DNA of 64,000 bases. Origin: Faecalispora anaeroviscerum. Lineage in GTDB: Bacteria; Bacillota; Clostridia; Oscillospirales; Acutalibacteraceae. Position numbers and translations under genes: made by a program. The notes under the pieces are model-generated. The model was not told where the DNA came from. It saw only the letters and a program-made list of their open reading frames with translations, and did no database searches. Below, one piece after another: positions 40,547 through 48,627 of the stretch (positions within the stretch are counted from its first letter, which is position 1; every line of letters starts with the position of its first letter). The stretch is from NCBI RefSeq assembly GCF_947568225.1, contig NZ_CANOOQ010000001.1, positions 1,736,001-1,800,000 on the forward strand, written 5' to 3'.

Positions 40547-41589
40547 CCGGCTGTATTCAGGTAATAAAAGTCATCCTTCGGGAACACGCCGCCGATGGAT
40601 TTGGGATTATAATCGTAAAGCACCTTGAGAAAATCCTCTGCTTTCACCCGCATATCATTTCCGGCAATAAAAACGATATTGCAATTCGGAATCGCCTTCT
40701 GTGCGACCGCCGCAGGCATAATATCATATTTTTCAGACAAAGTACCTGCGGGCTGCGGATTTTGATTCACATACTCCACAGATTTCTGGTATTCAGACAG
40801 GAAGCTGTCGAAGGCGGCCTGATTCTGCTTCACAAACTCGCTGCGCACGACGAGAGCGCCCATCGTGAGAACGCTTGAGCCCTGATCGGCCTTCTCAACG
40901 GCTTTTCCCCACTCCTTTGTCAGGTCCAGCGCAGACTTTAGCTTCGCGTTCTTGGCGGTCACCTGAGTCACAAAGGGCTCAGGCAGAACCGCGGCGGTTA
41001 TTTTACCTGCAAGAAGCTGCGACGCTACCTCGCTGTGCTCGGCAAGGTAGTCAACCTTCACGTCACCCTTAATTCCATTTGCTGTCAGGATATAATCCAG
41101 CGCGTATTCCGGCACTGCACCCTGACCGGAGGAAGTAACGGTTTTGCCCTTCAGGTCCGCGACGCTCTTAATGCTCTCATCGCTGGTAACCAGATACAAA
41201 ATGCCCAGTGTGTTGATTGCGGCAAGCTGCACTCCGCCCTTTGTTTTGTTGTACAGGGTCGCCGCCAGATTGGTAGGAACCGCAGCCGCGTCCAGCTCGC
41301 CGGAAATCAGCTTGGCTACAACCTCATCGGGGCTGCCCGCCACGGTAAAGGTGTAATTGTTCGCGGCGGTCTTTTGGTCGTTATTCTCCATCACCTGAAG
41401 CATACCGAGGCCTGTAGGCCCTTTCAGCACGCCAACACGCATTTGCGTTTTCTCTGCGGCAGACGCCGCGCTGCTCTGCGGTGCTTCGGCCGCGGAGGAA
41501 GAAGCGGCGGGTTTGCTCGCGCAGCCGGCAGAGGCTGCCAGAAGCGCCGTAGACAGTACCAGTGCCGCAATTTTTTTGATCAGTTCCAT
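40543..41589 (-). CDS. Substrate-binding lipoprotein of the ABC importer (NMT1/SsuA-like)
   Basis: Captures the solute outside the membrane. Seen in 348 residues: a lipoprotein signal with lipobox ASAGC (Cys23), a Ser/Ala-rich linker, and the fold of SsuA/ThiY-like proteins: MRVGVLKGPTGLGMLQVMEN, KLISGELDAAAVPTNLAATL, TSDESIKSVADLKGKTVTSS, GQGAVPEYALDYILTANGIK, AGKITAAVLPEPFVTQVTAK. The GQGAVPEY motif is typical of taurine/sulfonate/thiamine-precursor binders, but no specificity residues are certain. No THI-box or S-box leader is visible and no sulfur-metabolism gene is adjacent, so the substrate is open. Confidence 0.9.
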   Translation of the reverse strand: MELIKKIAALVLSTALLAASAGCASKPAASSSAAEAPQSSAASAAEKTQMRVGVLKGPTGLGMLQVMENNDQKTAANNYTFTVAGSPDEVVAKLISGELDAAAVPTNLAATLYNKTKGGVQLAAINTLGILYLVTSDESIKSVADLKGKTVTSSGQGAVPEYALDYILTANGIKGDVKVDYLAEHSEVASQLLAGKITAAVLPEPFVTQVTAKNAKLKSALDLTKEWGKAVEKADQGSSVLTMGALVVRSEFVKQNQAAFDSFLSEYQKSVEYVNQNPQPAGTLSEKYDIMPAAVAQKAIPNCNIVFIAGNDMRVKAEDFLKVLYDYNPKSIGGVFPKDDFYYLNTAG

Positions 41590-41636
41590 AAAATCCCTCT
41601 TTCCGTAACTGTCGACTAACTATTATTTCGCGAAAA

Positions 41637-41660
41637 AACCGGTGCACACGGCACCGGTTT
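41637..41660 (-). terminator. Terminator between the zinc-ribbon gene and the ABC operon
   Basis: On the minus strand AAAAACCGGTGCCGTGTGCACCGGTTTTTT: 8-bp stem with a 5-base centre and T tract. It means that the ABC operon has its own promoter in the 50 bases before its ATG. Confidence 0.8.
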
Positions 41661-41689
41661 TTCCCAAAAGCAGGAATTCCCGCCGAATA

Positions 41690-42124
41690 TTAGTGATGCT
41701 CACAGCCGCAGCTGCATCCCTCTTCTTCTTCGTCTGCCAGGCTCTCAAGATCGAACTCCAGGTTTTCACCGCAGTTCGGGCAGTCGATGTGGCCTTCATT
41801 GATGATGTCCTCTGTCAGGCACAGCGTTTCGTTACAGGCCGGGCAGGTTACTTCGTAATAGCAATCATCGTCATCAGCATCATAATCCTCGTCGTCATCC
41901 TCGTCGCCGTAGAAATCATCCTCCAGCGTACCAAGATCCTCGTCAACAGCATCGAGCTGATCCGCCAGCTCTTCGTGATCTGCTTCGATATCCGCCAGTG
42001 TCAGCGCAATATCATCCAGCAAATCAATAATCGCATTGATTACCTTAACCTCTTTTTTGTCCGTGTCCAGCTCAAGTCCTTCGGTCAGGCCGCGGATGTA
42101 AGCTACTTTCTCTGTGTTGGTCAT
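41690..42124 (-). CDS. Acidic zinc-ribbon protein of the CD1247 type
   Basis: A 144-residue cytosolic protein. Seen: a helical N-terminal half (KVAYIRGLTEGLELDTDKKE, NAIIDLLDDIALTLADIEAD), an extremely acidic centre (DDDEDYDADDDD), a zinc ribbon CPACNETLCLTEDIINEGHI plus CPNCGENLEF, and a Glu/Cys/His-rich end CSCGCEHH that could bind more metal. The family is conserved in Clostridia with unknown role. It is in the same direction as efp and 58 bases from it. Confidence 0.82.
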   Translation of the reverse strand: MTNTEKVAYIRGLTEGLELDTDKKEVKVINAIIDLLDDIALTLADIEADHEELADQLDAVDEDLGTLEDDFYGDEDDDEDYDADDDDCYYEVTCPACNETLCLTEDIINEGHIDCPNCGENLEFDLESLADEEEEGCSCGCEHH

Positions 42125-42182
42125 AATGATGCCCCCTTTTCACATTAATATATCATAAACTTCTGTTCAGAAAGATTATGCG

Positions 42183-42740
42183 TTATGCACGCTCCATATA
42201 TTCACCAGTTCTGGTATCGATGCGAATCATTTCTCCCTCGTCGATAAACAGCGGCACGCGGATGACTGCGCCGGTTTCCAGTGTAGCAGGCTTGGTGGCG
42301 TTAGTAGCGGTATCGCCCTTAAAGCCGGGATCTGTTTCGGTGATCTGCAGCTCAACAAAGTTGGGCGGCTCTACCCCAAACACATTCCCTTTGTAAGACA
42401 GCACCTTGCACTCCATATTCTCTTTTACAAAGCGGAAGTTATCACCCAAAACAGACTTGTTGATCGGAATCTGCTCGTATGATTCATTGTCCATGAAATA
42501 ATACAGATCGCCGTCACTGTACAGGTACTGCATGTCCTTGCGTTCCACAAAGGCGGACGGGTATTTATCATTGGGGTTAAAGGTTCTTTCTGTCACAGCG
42601 CCGGTAATTACATTTCTAATTTTGGTACGGACAAACGCCGCGCCTTTTCCCGGCTTGACGTGCTGGAATTCTATAATGGACACAACGTTGCCGTCCATTT
42701 CAAAGGTCACGCCATTGCGAAAATCGCCTGCTGATATCAT
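42183..42740 (-). CDS. efp: Elongation factor P
   Basis: Relieves ribosome stalling at polyproline stretches. Seen in 185 residues: the three-barrel plan with MISAGDFRNGVTFEMDGNVV, the modification loop HVKPGKGAAFVRTK with Lys at its tip, KDMQYLYSDGDLYYFMDNES, and the C-terminal ITETDPGFKGDTATNATKPA with RTGEYMERA. Length and all hallmarks are normal. GGAGGAATCAAACCC precedes the ATG. No modification enzymes (EpmA/EpmB or YmfI) are nearby. Confidence 0.97.
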   Translation of the reverse strand: MISAGDFRNGVTFEMDGNVVSIIEFQHVKPGKGAAFVRTKIRNVITGAVTERTFNPNDKYPSAFVERKDMQYLYSDGDLYYFMDNESYEQIPINKSVLGDNFRFVKENMECKVLSYKGNVFGVEPPNFVELQITETDPGFKGDTATNATKPATLETGAVIRVPLFIDEGEMIRIDTRTGEYMERA

Positions 42741-42922
42741 GGGTTTGATTCCTCCAAATTATTATTTACTATTCCATAGTTTATAATATTTTTTCCCTTT
42801 TTTCAAGCATTATCTGATAAAGTTTAGAAATCATGCCGATTGCGACCGCTTTTTAAAATGAGATTCGAATGAAAATTTTTCTAACGGTTTTCTTAAATTA
42901 GATAGTGTGTTTGCGCTGAGCA

Positions 42923-42931
42923 TGGTATAAT
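42923..42931 (+). promoter_or_regulatory. Extended -10 promoter of the PilZ gene
   Basis: TGGTATAAT (TG-N-TATAAT) at 42923-42931; the -35 position (TAGTGT at 42903-42908) is weak, as is usual for extended -10 promoters. The start codon is about 77 bases downstream. Confidence 0.55.
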
Positions 42932-43007
42932 AAAAGAAAATGGAATTTAGGTACCCAGAGAATTGCTCGGCCTGCATTCCCATACAGTGTGGGAAAGGAG
43001 AACTTTC

Positions 43008-43736
43008 ATGAGATCATCTTATATCAACCCCGGTGATAAAGTAAGCATTAGTGTTATCGTCAGCGACGGTCCCAAACGTTCTTACATGAGTTATATCGAC
43101 ACCATTACGGATGAGCAGACCCTTCTCATTTACACCCCGATTTTCAAAGGGCAGGTCATTCGGCTTTCTACATATGAGGACTATGAATTTATTTTTTATG
43201 CTCAAACCGGGCTTTACCGCGCGGACGGTAAGGTTGTGGCCAATCTGGTGGAAAACAACGTGGCGATCGTGAAAATCCAGATTGGCCGACTGGAATCAAT
43301 TCAGCGCCGCGAATTTTACCGGGTGAACACAACCTTTGAGTTTACCTATACGCGCCCCATGCTCGGAGCTGACGAAGCAGGAAATCTTCCCCTGTACCCC
43401 GCAACGGCCGAGAACCTCAGCGGAGGCGGAATGTGCTTTCTTTCCCCTACTCTTCTTTCGGAGGAGGAGCCTGTTTACTGCACCCTGCCGCTGAAAGACC
43501 AGACAATTACCGTTGAGGCCGTTGTGCTGCACACCGATTCGCCGGATGATTCCAGAGAGATATATGGAATGTATGAATACCGGGCTCGATTCTATTTTCC
43601 CGAAAAACGCGATCAGGAAGCAGTCATGCAGTTTGTGTTTGCCAAGCAGCGTGAAATTCTGCTTCGGCGCAAAATGCAGTTTGAATCCGTGGATTCCGTC
43701 GATGACAGAAGTCAGGGTTCTTCACGCCGGCGATAA
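43008..43736 (+). CDS. YcgR-like c-di-GMP-binding PilZ protein
   Basis: Seen in 242 residues: a YcgR N-terminal barrel (INPGDKVSISVIVSDGPKRS, MSYIDTITDEQTLLIYTPIF, YAQTGLYRADGKVVANLVEN) and a PilZ domain whose binding motifs are RREFYR (RxxxR) and ENLSGGG ((D/N)xSxxG), both intact. In flagellated Firmicutes such proteins brake the motor when c-di-GMP is high. The start ATG 43008 follows AAAGGAG; the frame begins at 42963. The chemoreceptor at the left end makes this fit a motile host. It is a single gene with its own promoter and terminator. Confidence 0.92.
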   Translation: MRSSYINPGDKVSISVIVSDGPKRSYMSYIDTITDEQTLLIYTPIFKGQVIRLSTYEDYEFIFYAQTGLYRADGKVVANLVENNVAIVKIQIGRLESIQRREFYRVNTTFEFTYTRPMLGADEAGNLPLYPATAENLSGGGMCFLSPTLLSEEEPVYCTLPLKDQTITVEAVVLHTDSPDDSREIYGMYEYRARFYFPEKRDQEAVMQFVFAKQREILLRRKMQFESVDSVDDRSQGSSRRR

Positions 43737-43770
43737 GCCCGCCGAACCGCCTTACCATACAGCAACAACG

Positions 43771-43810
43771 AAGCCGCCATACCGGATCATCTCCGGTACG
43801 GCGGCTTTTT
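43771..43810 (+). terminator. Terminator after the PilZ gene
   Basis: AAGCCGCCATACCGGA, loop, TCCGGTACGGCGGCTT and TTTTT: a strong stem with an A/C-type mismatch. It lies 35 bases beyond the stop. Confidence 0.85.
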
Positions 43811-43841
43811 GCCGGGATTTTGATTCGCGCTGCCGCGGAAA

Positions 43842-44813
43842 TTACTTCTGCGCAGCAGTGATAATCGCCATCTTGTACACTTCCTCGGCGTTGCAGCCTC
43901 TGGACAAATCGTTGATCGGAGCGTTCAGACCCTGCAGCAGCGGGCCGTAAGCCTCAAAGCCGCCCAAGCGCTGGCCAATCTTGTAGCCGATGTTGCCGGC
44001 ATCCACGTCGGGGAAAATAAAGGTGTTGGCCTGGCCTGCAACAGGGCTTCCCTTCGCCTTGGTTTTTGCAACCGCGGGAGAGAACGCCGCGTCAAACTGC
44101 AGCTCTCCATCCACCGGGAAATCGGGGTTCAGAGCCTTTACCTTTGCGGTTGCGTTTTGCATCAGCGTGACAGAGTCGCCCTTGGCGGAGCCAAAGGTGC
44201 TGAAGGAAAGCAGAGCAACCTTCGGGTCGATGCCAAACAGGCGGGCAGTGCGAACCGTTTCCACCGTGATCTCGACCAGTTCATCCTCATTCGGGGAGAT
44301 GTTGATCGCGCAGTCACCCATCGCATATTTTTCTTCTTTTCCGTCCTGCTCTCTCAGCATAATAAAGCAGCTGGAAACAATCTTGTTGCCGGGCTTTGTT
44401 TTAATCAGCTGCAAAGCGGGGCGAACCGTATCTGCCGTGGAGTAGGTGGCGCCGCCGAGGAGGCAATCCACATAGCCGATCTTTACCAGCATGGTGCCGA
44501 AATAGTTGGATTTGGAAAGCGCAGCGCGGCAAGCGTCGGCATCCATCTTCCCTTTTCTCAGCTCAACCATCTTGTCAACCATTTCATTAAACTTTTCGAA
44601 ATTGGCGGGATCTACAATCTCAATCCCCTCAATATCAAATCCGCCTTCTTTTGCGGCGGCCTTAATCTCCGCCGGGTCGCCAAGCAGCACCGGCACGACA
44701 ATCCCCTGCTGATGAAGACGAGCGGCCGCACTCAGAATCCTGGGTTCCGAACCTTCGGTAAACACAAGCCTTCTGTTCTTGCCCTTCAGCTGTGCAATCA
44801 GCTCTTCAAACAT
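43842..44813 (-). CDS. pta: Phosphate acetyltransferase
   Basis: Interconverts acetyl-CoA and acetyl phosphate in acetate formation. Seen in 323 residues, the short Firmicutes form without N-terminal DRTGG region: RRLVFTEGSEPRILSAAARL, MLVKIGYVDCLLGGATYSTA, ALLSFSTFGSAKGDSVTLMQ, DGELQFDAAFSPAVAKTKAK, AGQANTFIFPDVDAGNIGYK, LGGFEAYGPLLQGLNAPIND. GGAGGAAAAGTGAC precedes the ATG. Acetate kinase is not adjacent, unlike in many Clostridia. Confidence 0.96.
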   Translation of the reverse strand: MFEELIAQLKGKNRRLVFTEGSEPRILSAAARLHQQGIVVPVLLGDPAEIKAAAKEGGFDIEGIEIVDPANFEKFNEMVDKMVELRKGKMDADACRAALSKSNYFGTMLVKIGYVDCLLGGATYSTADTVRPALQLIKTKPGNKIVSSCFIMLREQDGKEEKYAMGDCAINISPNEDELVEITVETVRTARLFGIDPKVALLSFSTFGSAKGDSVTLMQNATAKVKALNPDFPVDGELQFDAAFSPAVAKTKAKGSPVAGQANTFIFPDVDAGNIGYKIGQRLGGFEAYGPLLQGLNAPINDLSRGCNAEEVYKMAIITAAQK

Positions 44814-44972
44814 GTCACTTTTCCTCCGTTATTTACATATTACAGCCTTTATCCTTAGACTTCTGCGTTTTTTATTATACACCCCGCCAGTTGACAATAT
44901 CAACACTCTTTTGACTTTTTTAAGACGGAAAAGCAGGTTGTGACTGTTTTTTTACTGGTTCCTACCAAAAAC

Positions 44973-45012
44973 CTCAGGCGCAAGCCGAGGCTTTCCTTCG
45001 GTTTGCGCCTGA
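44973..45012 (-). terminator. Terminator after the Xaa-Pro peptidase gene
   Basis: On the minus strand CTCAGGCGCAAACCGAAGG and CCTCGGCTTGCGCCTGAG form a long stem, followed by GTTTTTGG. It is 70 bases past the stop. Confidence 0.8.
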
Positions 45013-45083
45013 GAGAATATTGAAACAGAATTCCTACTGCTCAAGGAACCGTAAAAGGGAGCAGCCATACGACTGCTATCGCT

Positions 45084-46172
45084 CTATAAAATCAGCAGCA
45101 TCTTGTCGGAGGCTGTCAAATTTTCGCAGCCGTGCTCGGTGACGGCGATCATATCTTCAATGCGCACACCAAACTTTCCGGGCAGATAAATGCCGGGCTC
45201 TACGGTAACCACCATACCGGGGCGCAGCACCTCCTGGCAGGTGGGGGAAAAGTTCGGCCATTCATGAATCTCTACTCCTACGCCGTGGCCGGTGCTGTGC
45301 CCGAACGTGCCGGGGTAATCTTTGTCGATGATGTCGCGCGCGGCACGGTCAACCTCGCTGCACACAACCCCGGGCGCCGCCTTTTCAATGGCGGACAGCT
45401 GAGCCGAAAGCACCGTATGATAGACCTTCTCCTGCTCTTCGGACAGATGCCCCATGCCGACGGTACGCGTCATATCGGAATGGTAGCCGTCCAGCAGCGC
45501 GCCGATGTCCATGGTGACAAGGTCGCCCTGCTCAATTTTCTTTTCGGAGGGAACGCCGTGGCACAGCGAACCATTCGCGCCGGAAACGACAATCAGATCA
45601 AACGCCACGCCCTCAGCGCCGCTGCGGCGCATGAAGAACTCGATCTCAAGCGCAACCTCGCGCTCCGTCAGGCCGGGGCGCAGCATGTTAAGAATATGCG
45701 AGAACGCAGCGTCCGTAATCGCCTGCGAATCGCGAATCTTCTGCAGCTCCCGCGGTGTTTTGATCGCCCGCAGGCCGCGCAGCAGGCGGTCCAGCGTGTT
45801 GTCCTCCACCGTTTGTGCCCCCATAGTGCCGAACATTTCACGGTAGGTTTTCGCGTCCGCCAGGCTGAGCCCGGCATTTTCCACCAGAACCCGTTTGATT
45901 CCGTGGCGCTGCGCAATCTCGCGGAAGTTTTCCGAAAGGCGGTTCATCAGCACCACCTTGCAGGATTTGACCTGCCGCTCGGCTGCCTCAAAATACCGGA
46001 AGTCCGTCAAAAAATACGATTCCTTCGGCGTAATGAGTACCCAGCCGGCCGACGAGGGAAAGCCTGTGAGGTACAGTCGATTCTGTGGCGACGTCACCAG
46101 CGCGGCATCTGCCTCCTTCTCCAGCACATGATCCCGCAGCACCTGCTGCAGCTGTTCCACTGCTGTTTTCAT
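45084..46172 (-). CDS. M24-family Xaa-Pro peptidase
   Basis: Removes N-terminal residues next to proline or acts as a prolidase. Seen in 362 residues: a creatinase-type N-terminal domain (DAALVTSPQNRLYLTGFPSS) and a pita-bread catalytic domain with the metal ligands in VTMDIGALLDGYHSDMTRTV (two Asp), GHSTGHGVGVEIHEWP (His), VVTVEPGIYLPGKFG (Glu) and GVRIEDMIAVTE (Glu). It follows aroQ by 21 bases; the yqeG-aroQ-M24 order with efp nearby recalls the yqhS-yqhT-efp region in Bacillus. Confidence 0.94.
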   Translation of the reverse strand: MKTAVEQLQQVLRDHVLEKEADAALVTSPQNRLYLTGFPSSAGWVLITPKESYFLTDFRYFEAAERQVKSCKVVLMNRLSENFREIAQRHGIKRVLVENAGLSLADAKTYREMFGTMGAQTVEDNTLDRLLRGLRAIKTPRELQKIRDSQAITDAAFSHILNMLRPGLTEREVALEIEFFMRRSGAEGVAFDLIVVSGANGSLCHGVPSEKKIEQGDLVTMDIGALLDGYHSDMTRTVGMGHLSEEQEKVYHTVLSAQLSAIEKAAPGVVCSEVDRAARDIIDKDYPGTFGHSTGHGVGVEIHEWPNFSPTCQEVLRPGMVVTVEPGIYLPGKFGVRIEDMIAVTEHGCENLTASDKMLLIL

Positions 46173-46193
46173 GAAGTAAGATCTCCCTTCTGA

Positions 46194-46631
46194 TTACATC
46201 AGGCCTTTCAGCGCCTCCAGCGCCAAAAAGTAACTATGCTTGCCAAAGCCGCAAACCACGCCGGCGCACACCTCCGACAAAACGGAATGAGCGCGGAACG
46301 GCTCTCTGGCAAACACATTCGACATATGAGTTTCAATAAATGGAATCCGCAGGCAGGCAACCGCGTCCCGCAGTGCGTAGCTGTAATGGGTCAGCGCTCC
46401 GGCATTGAGCACCACGCCGTCAAAAACTCCCTTGGCTCCGTGAATCTTGTCAATCAGCGCACCCTCCCAGTTGGACTGGAAGATTTCACATTCAAATCCA
46501 AGCTTTTCCGCGTATTCACGGATCTGCATTTCGATACTCTGGGCAGTTTCATCACCGTACACACCCTTTTCACGGATTCCCACCATGTTTAGGTTAGGGC
46601 CCAATAACACCAGCACCCTCTTTTTGCTCAT
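46194..46631 (-). CDS. aroQ: Type II 3-dehydroquinate dehydratase
   Basis: Third step of the shikimate pathway. Seen in 145 residues: VLVLLGPNLNMVGIREKGVY with the catalytic Tyr, ECEIFQSNWEGALIDKIHGA, GVVLNAGALTHYSYALRDAV, IPFIETHMSNVFAREPFRAH (His) and VCAGVVCGFGKHSYFLALEA. ATG 46631 overlaps the yqeG stop by ATGA. Other shikimate genes are not in the window. Confidence 0.96.
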   Translation of the reverse strand: MSKKRVLVLLGPNLNMVGIREKGVYGDETAQSIEMQIREYAEKLGFECEIFQSNWEGALIDKIHGAKGVFDGVVLNAGALTHYSYALRDAVACLRIPFIETHMSNVFAREPFRAHSVLSEVCAGVVCGFGKHSYFLALEALKGLM

Positions 46632-47158
46632 GCTTTTCCACTCCCGTCTGTTTTCTTTCGCTCTGCCTGACGCCGTTGGATTTTGCTGCGGATCGGCTCC
46701 TCCAGACGCCTGCGCACCCGGAACGACACGCTGGTTTCCGGGTCACTGGGACGCAGCAGAATCGATTTAACTCCGGCCACATTCGCGCCCATCACATCGG
46801 TAAAAACCTGGTCGCCCACCGCCACCGCCCGGCTGCGGGGAACACCCAGAAAACGCGCCGCGCGCCAATAGGCAAACGGCAGCGGTTTCATCGCCACGCA
46901 TAAAAAAGGAAGATCGTACTTTTCTGCGAACGGTGCAACCCTATTTTTAAAATTATTCGATACAATCACAACCGCAAGCCCCGCCAACCGCATGGCATGG
47001 GCCCATTCCACGGTTCCCACAAGGGGAACCGGCGAGCCATGGGTGGCCAGCGTATTATCCACATCCAGAATAATTGCACTCGCACCCATTTCTCTAACCA
47101 TCTCCGGCGTAATGTCGGTAACTCTGTCCACCGCCGCCGTAGGCAAGAACAACGACAT
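46628..47158 (-). CDS. yqeG: YqeG-family HAD phosphatase
   Basis: Seen in 176 residues: motif I SAIILDVDNTLATHGSPV, VIVSNNFKNRVAPFAEKYDL, MKPLPFAYWRAARFL with the motif III Lys, and VAVGDQVFTDVMGANVAGVK as motif IV. Family knowledge: a HAD phosphatase of the IIIA group related to phosphatidylglycerophosphatase. ATG 47158 follows GAGGAGAGACGGT; the frame reaches 47242 through a terminator. It is coupled to aroQ by a 4-base overlap. Confidence 0.9.
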   Translation of the reverse strand: MSLFLPTAAVDRVTDITPEMVREMGASAIILDVDNTLATHGSPVPLVGTVEWAHAMRLAGLAVVIVSNNFKNRVAPFAEKYDLPFLCVAMKPLPFAYWRAARFLGVPRSRAVAVGDQVFTDVMGANVAGVKSILLRPSDPETSVSFRVRRRLEEPIRSKIQRRQAERKKTDGSGKA

Positions 47159-47210
47159 ACCGTCTCTCCTCTTTTCAAACAAATCTGCCCCACAAACCCT
47201 TAAAATGGTT

Positions 47211-47239
47211 AAAAAAGCGGGCTGAATCAGCCCGCTTTT
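47211..47239 (-). terminator. Terminator after rpsU
   Basis: AAAAGCGGGCTGATTCAGCCCGCTTTTTT on the minus strand: 8-bp perfect stem and T tract, 13 bases after the stop. It separates rpsU from yqeG. Confidence 0.85.
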
Positions 47240-47251
47240 CATCCATTCAAC

Positions 47252-47428
47252 TTACTTAAACTTGCGCTTACGTGCGGCTTCGGACTTTTTCTTCCGCTTT
47301 ACCGAAGGCTTCTCGTAAGCTTCTCTCTTACGAACCTCGGCAATCACTCCGGCTCTAGCGCACTGCTTCTTAAAACGTCTCAGAGCACTGTCCAAAGATT
47401 CATTGTCTTTGATTCTGATTTCAGCCAT
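47252..47428 (-). CDS. rpsU: 30S ribosomal protein S21
   Basis: Read directly from the minus strand: 58 residues beginning MAEIRIKDNESLDSALRRFK, then KQCARAGVIAEVRKREAYEK and a basic tail PSVKRKKKSEAARKRKFK. This is the complete S21 sequence pattern. GGGGAGGGAAAATAA precedes the ATG. It is a monocistronic gene with its own terminator, too short to be obvious in simple scans. Confidence 0.97.
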   Translation of the reverse strand: MAEIRIKDNESLDSALRRFKKQCARAGVIAEVRKREAYEKPSVKRKKKSEAARKRKFK

Positions 47429-47563
47429 TTATTTTCCCTCCCCTCCGCCACCAGGCAGGGGTATTAGTTATCCCGTATAACATAAAAATAATTATACCGG
47501 CAGAAAAGAAAGATGTCAAGTGGTAAGGAAGAATCTTTGCCGAGGAAAAAATGCAAAGGGATA

Positions 47564-47592
47564 TTGACAGAACCCCTATAAAATGATACTAT
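47564..47592 (+). promoter_or_regulatory. Promoter of tRNA-Trp
   Basis: TTGACA at 47564-47569 and TACTAT at 47587-47592 with 17 bases between. A second possible -10, TATAAT, lies 3 bases later with a less favourable 20-base gap. Confidence 0.6.
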
Positions 47593-47628
47593 AATACCCG
47601 CACTAGTCATTTTTGCAGTATTTAACAT

Positions 47629-47704
47629 AGGGGTATAGCTCAGTTGGTAGAGCAGTGGTCTCCAAAACCACGTGCCGAGGGTTCAAGTCCTTCTGCCCCT
47701 GCCA
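47629..47704 (+). tRNA. tRNA-Trp (CCA anticodon)
   Basis: 76 bases: acceptor AGGGGTA / TGCCCCT, D-arm GCTCAGTTGGTAGAGC, anticodon stem-loop with CTCCAAA (anticodon CCA at 47662-47664), T-arm with GGTTCAAGTCC, and an encoded 3' CCA at 47702-47704. All arms fit the cloverleaf. Confidence 0.97.
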
Positions 47705-47706
47705 TA

Positions 47707-47738
47707 AAATGCGTTTCACATTTGTGAAGCGCATTTTT
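47707..47738 (+). terminator. Terminator after tRNA-Trp
   Basis: AAAATGCGTTTCACA, TTT, GTGAAGCGCATTTTT: strong stem with T tract directly after the tRNA. Confidence 0.85.
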
Positions 47739-47873
47739 CTTTATCCCCTGAAAATTTTTCTCCTTAGGCATCTGCTTTATCAAATTATTTACAATAAAAA
47801 ATAATTGGTTATTTCGATTAACCGTTTCCGTGCCTTTACAAAAAAGCGCCGTATTTTCAAGCGAAAATGCTAC

Positions 47874-47904
47874 AAAAAAAGCCTGGAATATTCCAGGCTT
47901 TTTT
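47874..47904 (-). terminator. Terminator of the liv operon
   Basis: A perfect palindrome AAAAAAGCCTGGAATATTCCAGGCTTTTTT, 8 bases beyond the livF stop. No other feature was seen between the tRNA and this site. Confidence 0.85.
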
Positions 47905-47912
47905 ATCTGTGA

Positions 47913-48626
47913 TTATCCGCCCAGATAGGCCTTGCGCACCTCTTCGTTATCAGCTAGCTCGAGGGTGTCACCAGACATGACGATCTTTCCGGTTTCCAGA
48001 ACATAGGCGCGGTCCGCGATTTCCAGAGCCTTTTTTGCGTTCTGCTCAACGAGCAGCACGGTCACGCCGGATTCATTTACATCGGAAATAATCTTGAAGA
48101 TTTCGCCCACCAGAAGCGGTGAAAGACCCATGGAGGGTTCATCCAGCAGCAACATTTTTGGCCGACCCATCAGTGCACGGCCAATGGCCAGCATCTGCTG
48201 CTCGCCGCCCGAAAGCGTGCCCGCCGCCTGCTTGCGGCGCTCTTTCAAACGCGGCAGCCGCTCGAACACCATATCGTAATCCTCCGAAATACCGGAGGCA
48301 TCACTGCGAATATATGCACCCATCTGCAGATTTTCCATCACTGTCATACGGGAAAACACACGGCGGCCCTCCGGAACATGAGCCATGCCAAGTCCCAGAA
48401 TTTTATGCGGCTCCGTGCTGAGCAGATCGTGATCGCAAAAATGCACACTGCCGCCTTTGGTCTTAACCAGCCCAGAAATCGCGTGCAGAGTCGTCGTCTT
48501 CCCCGCGCCGTTTGCACCGATAAGCGTGACAATCTCGCCCTGATTCACTTCAAAAGAAATTCCTTTAATTGCCCGGATCGAGCCGTAGTTCACAACCAGA
48601 TCCTGAACAGACAGCATTGCTTCCAT
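47913..48626 (-). CDS. livF: Branched-chain amino acid ABC transporter ATPase LivF
   Basis: Second ATPase of the importer for Leu, Ile and Val. Seen in 237 residues: Walker A LIGANGAGKTTTLHAI, MAHVPEGRRVFSRMTVMENL (LivF Q-loop form), signature TLSGGEQQMLAIGRALM, LLLDEPSMGLSPLLVGEIF and LLVEQNAKKALEIADRAYVL. The VPEGR and LVEQN motifs separate LivF from LivG. It is the last gene of the operon, with a strong terminator. Confidence 0.95.
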   Translation of the reverse strand: MEAMLSVQDLVVNYGSIRAIKGISFEVNQGEIVTLIGANGAGKTTTLHAISGLVKTKGGSVHFCDHDLLSTEPHKILGLGMAHVPEGRRVFSRMTVMENLQMGAYIRSDASGISEDYDMVFERLPRLKERRKQAAGTLSGGEQQMLAIGRALMGRPKMLLLDEPSMGLSPLLVGEIFKIISDVNESGVTVLLVEQNAKKALEIADRAYVLETGKIVMSGDTLELADNEEVRKAYLGG

Positions 48627-48627
48627 T

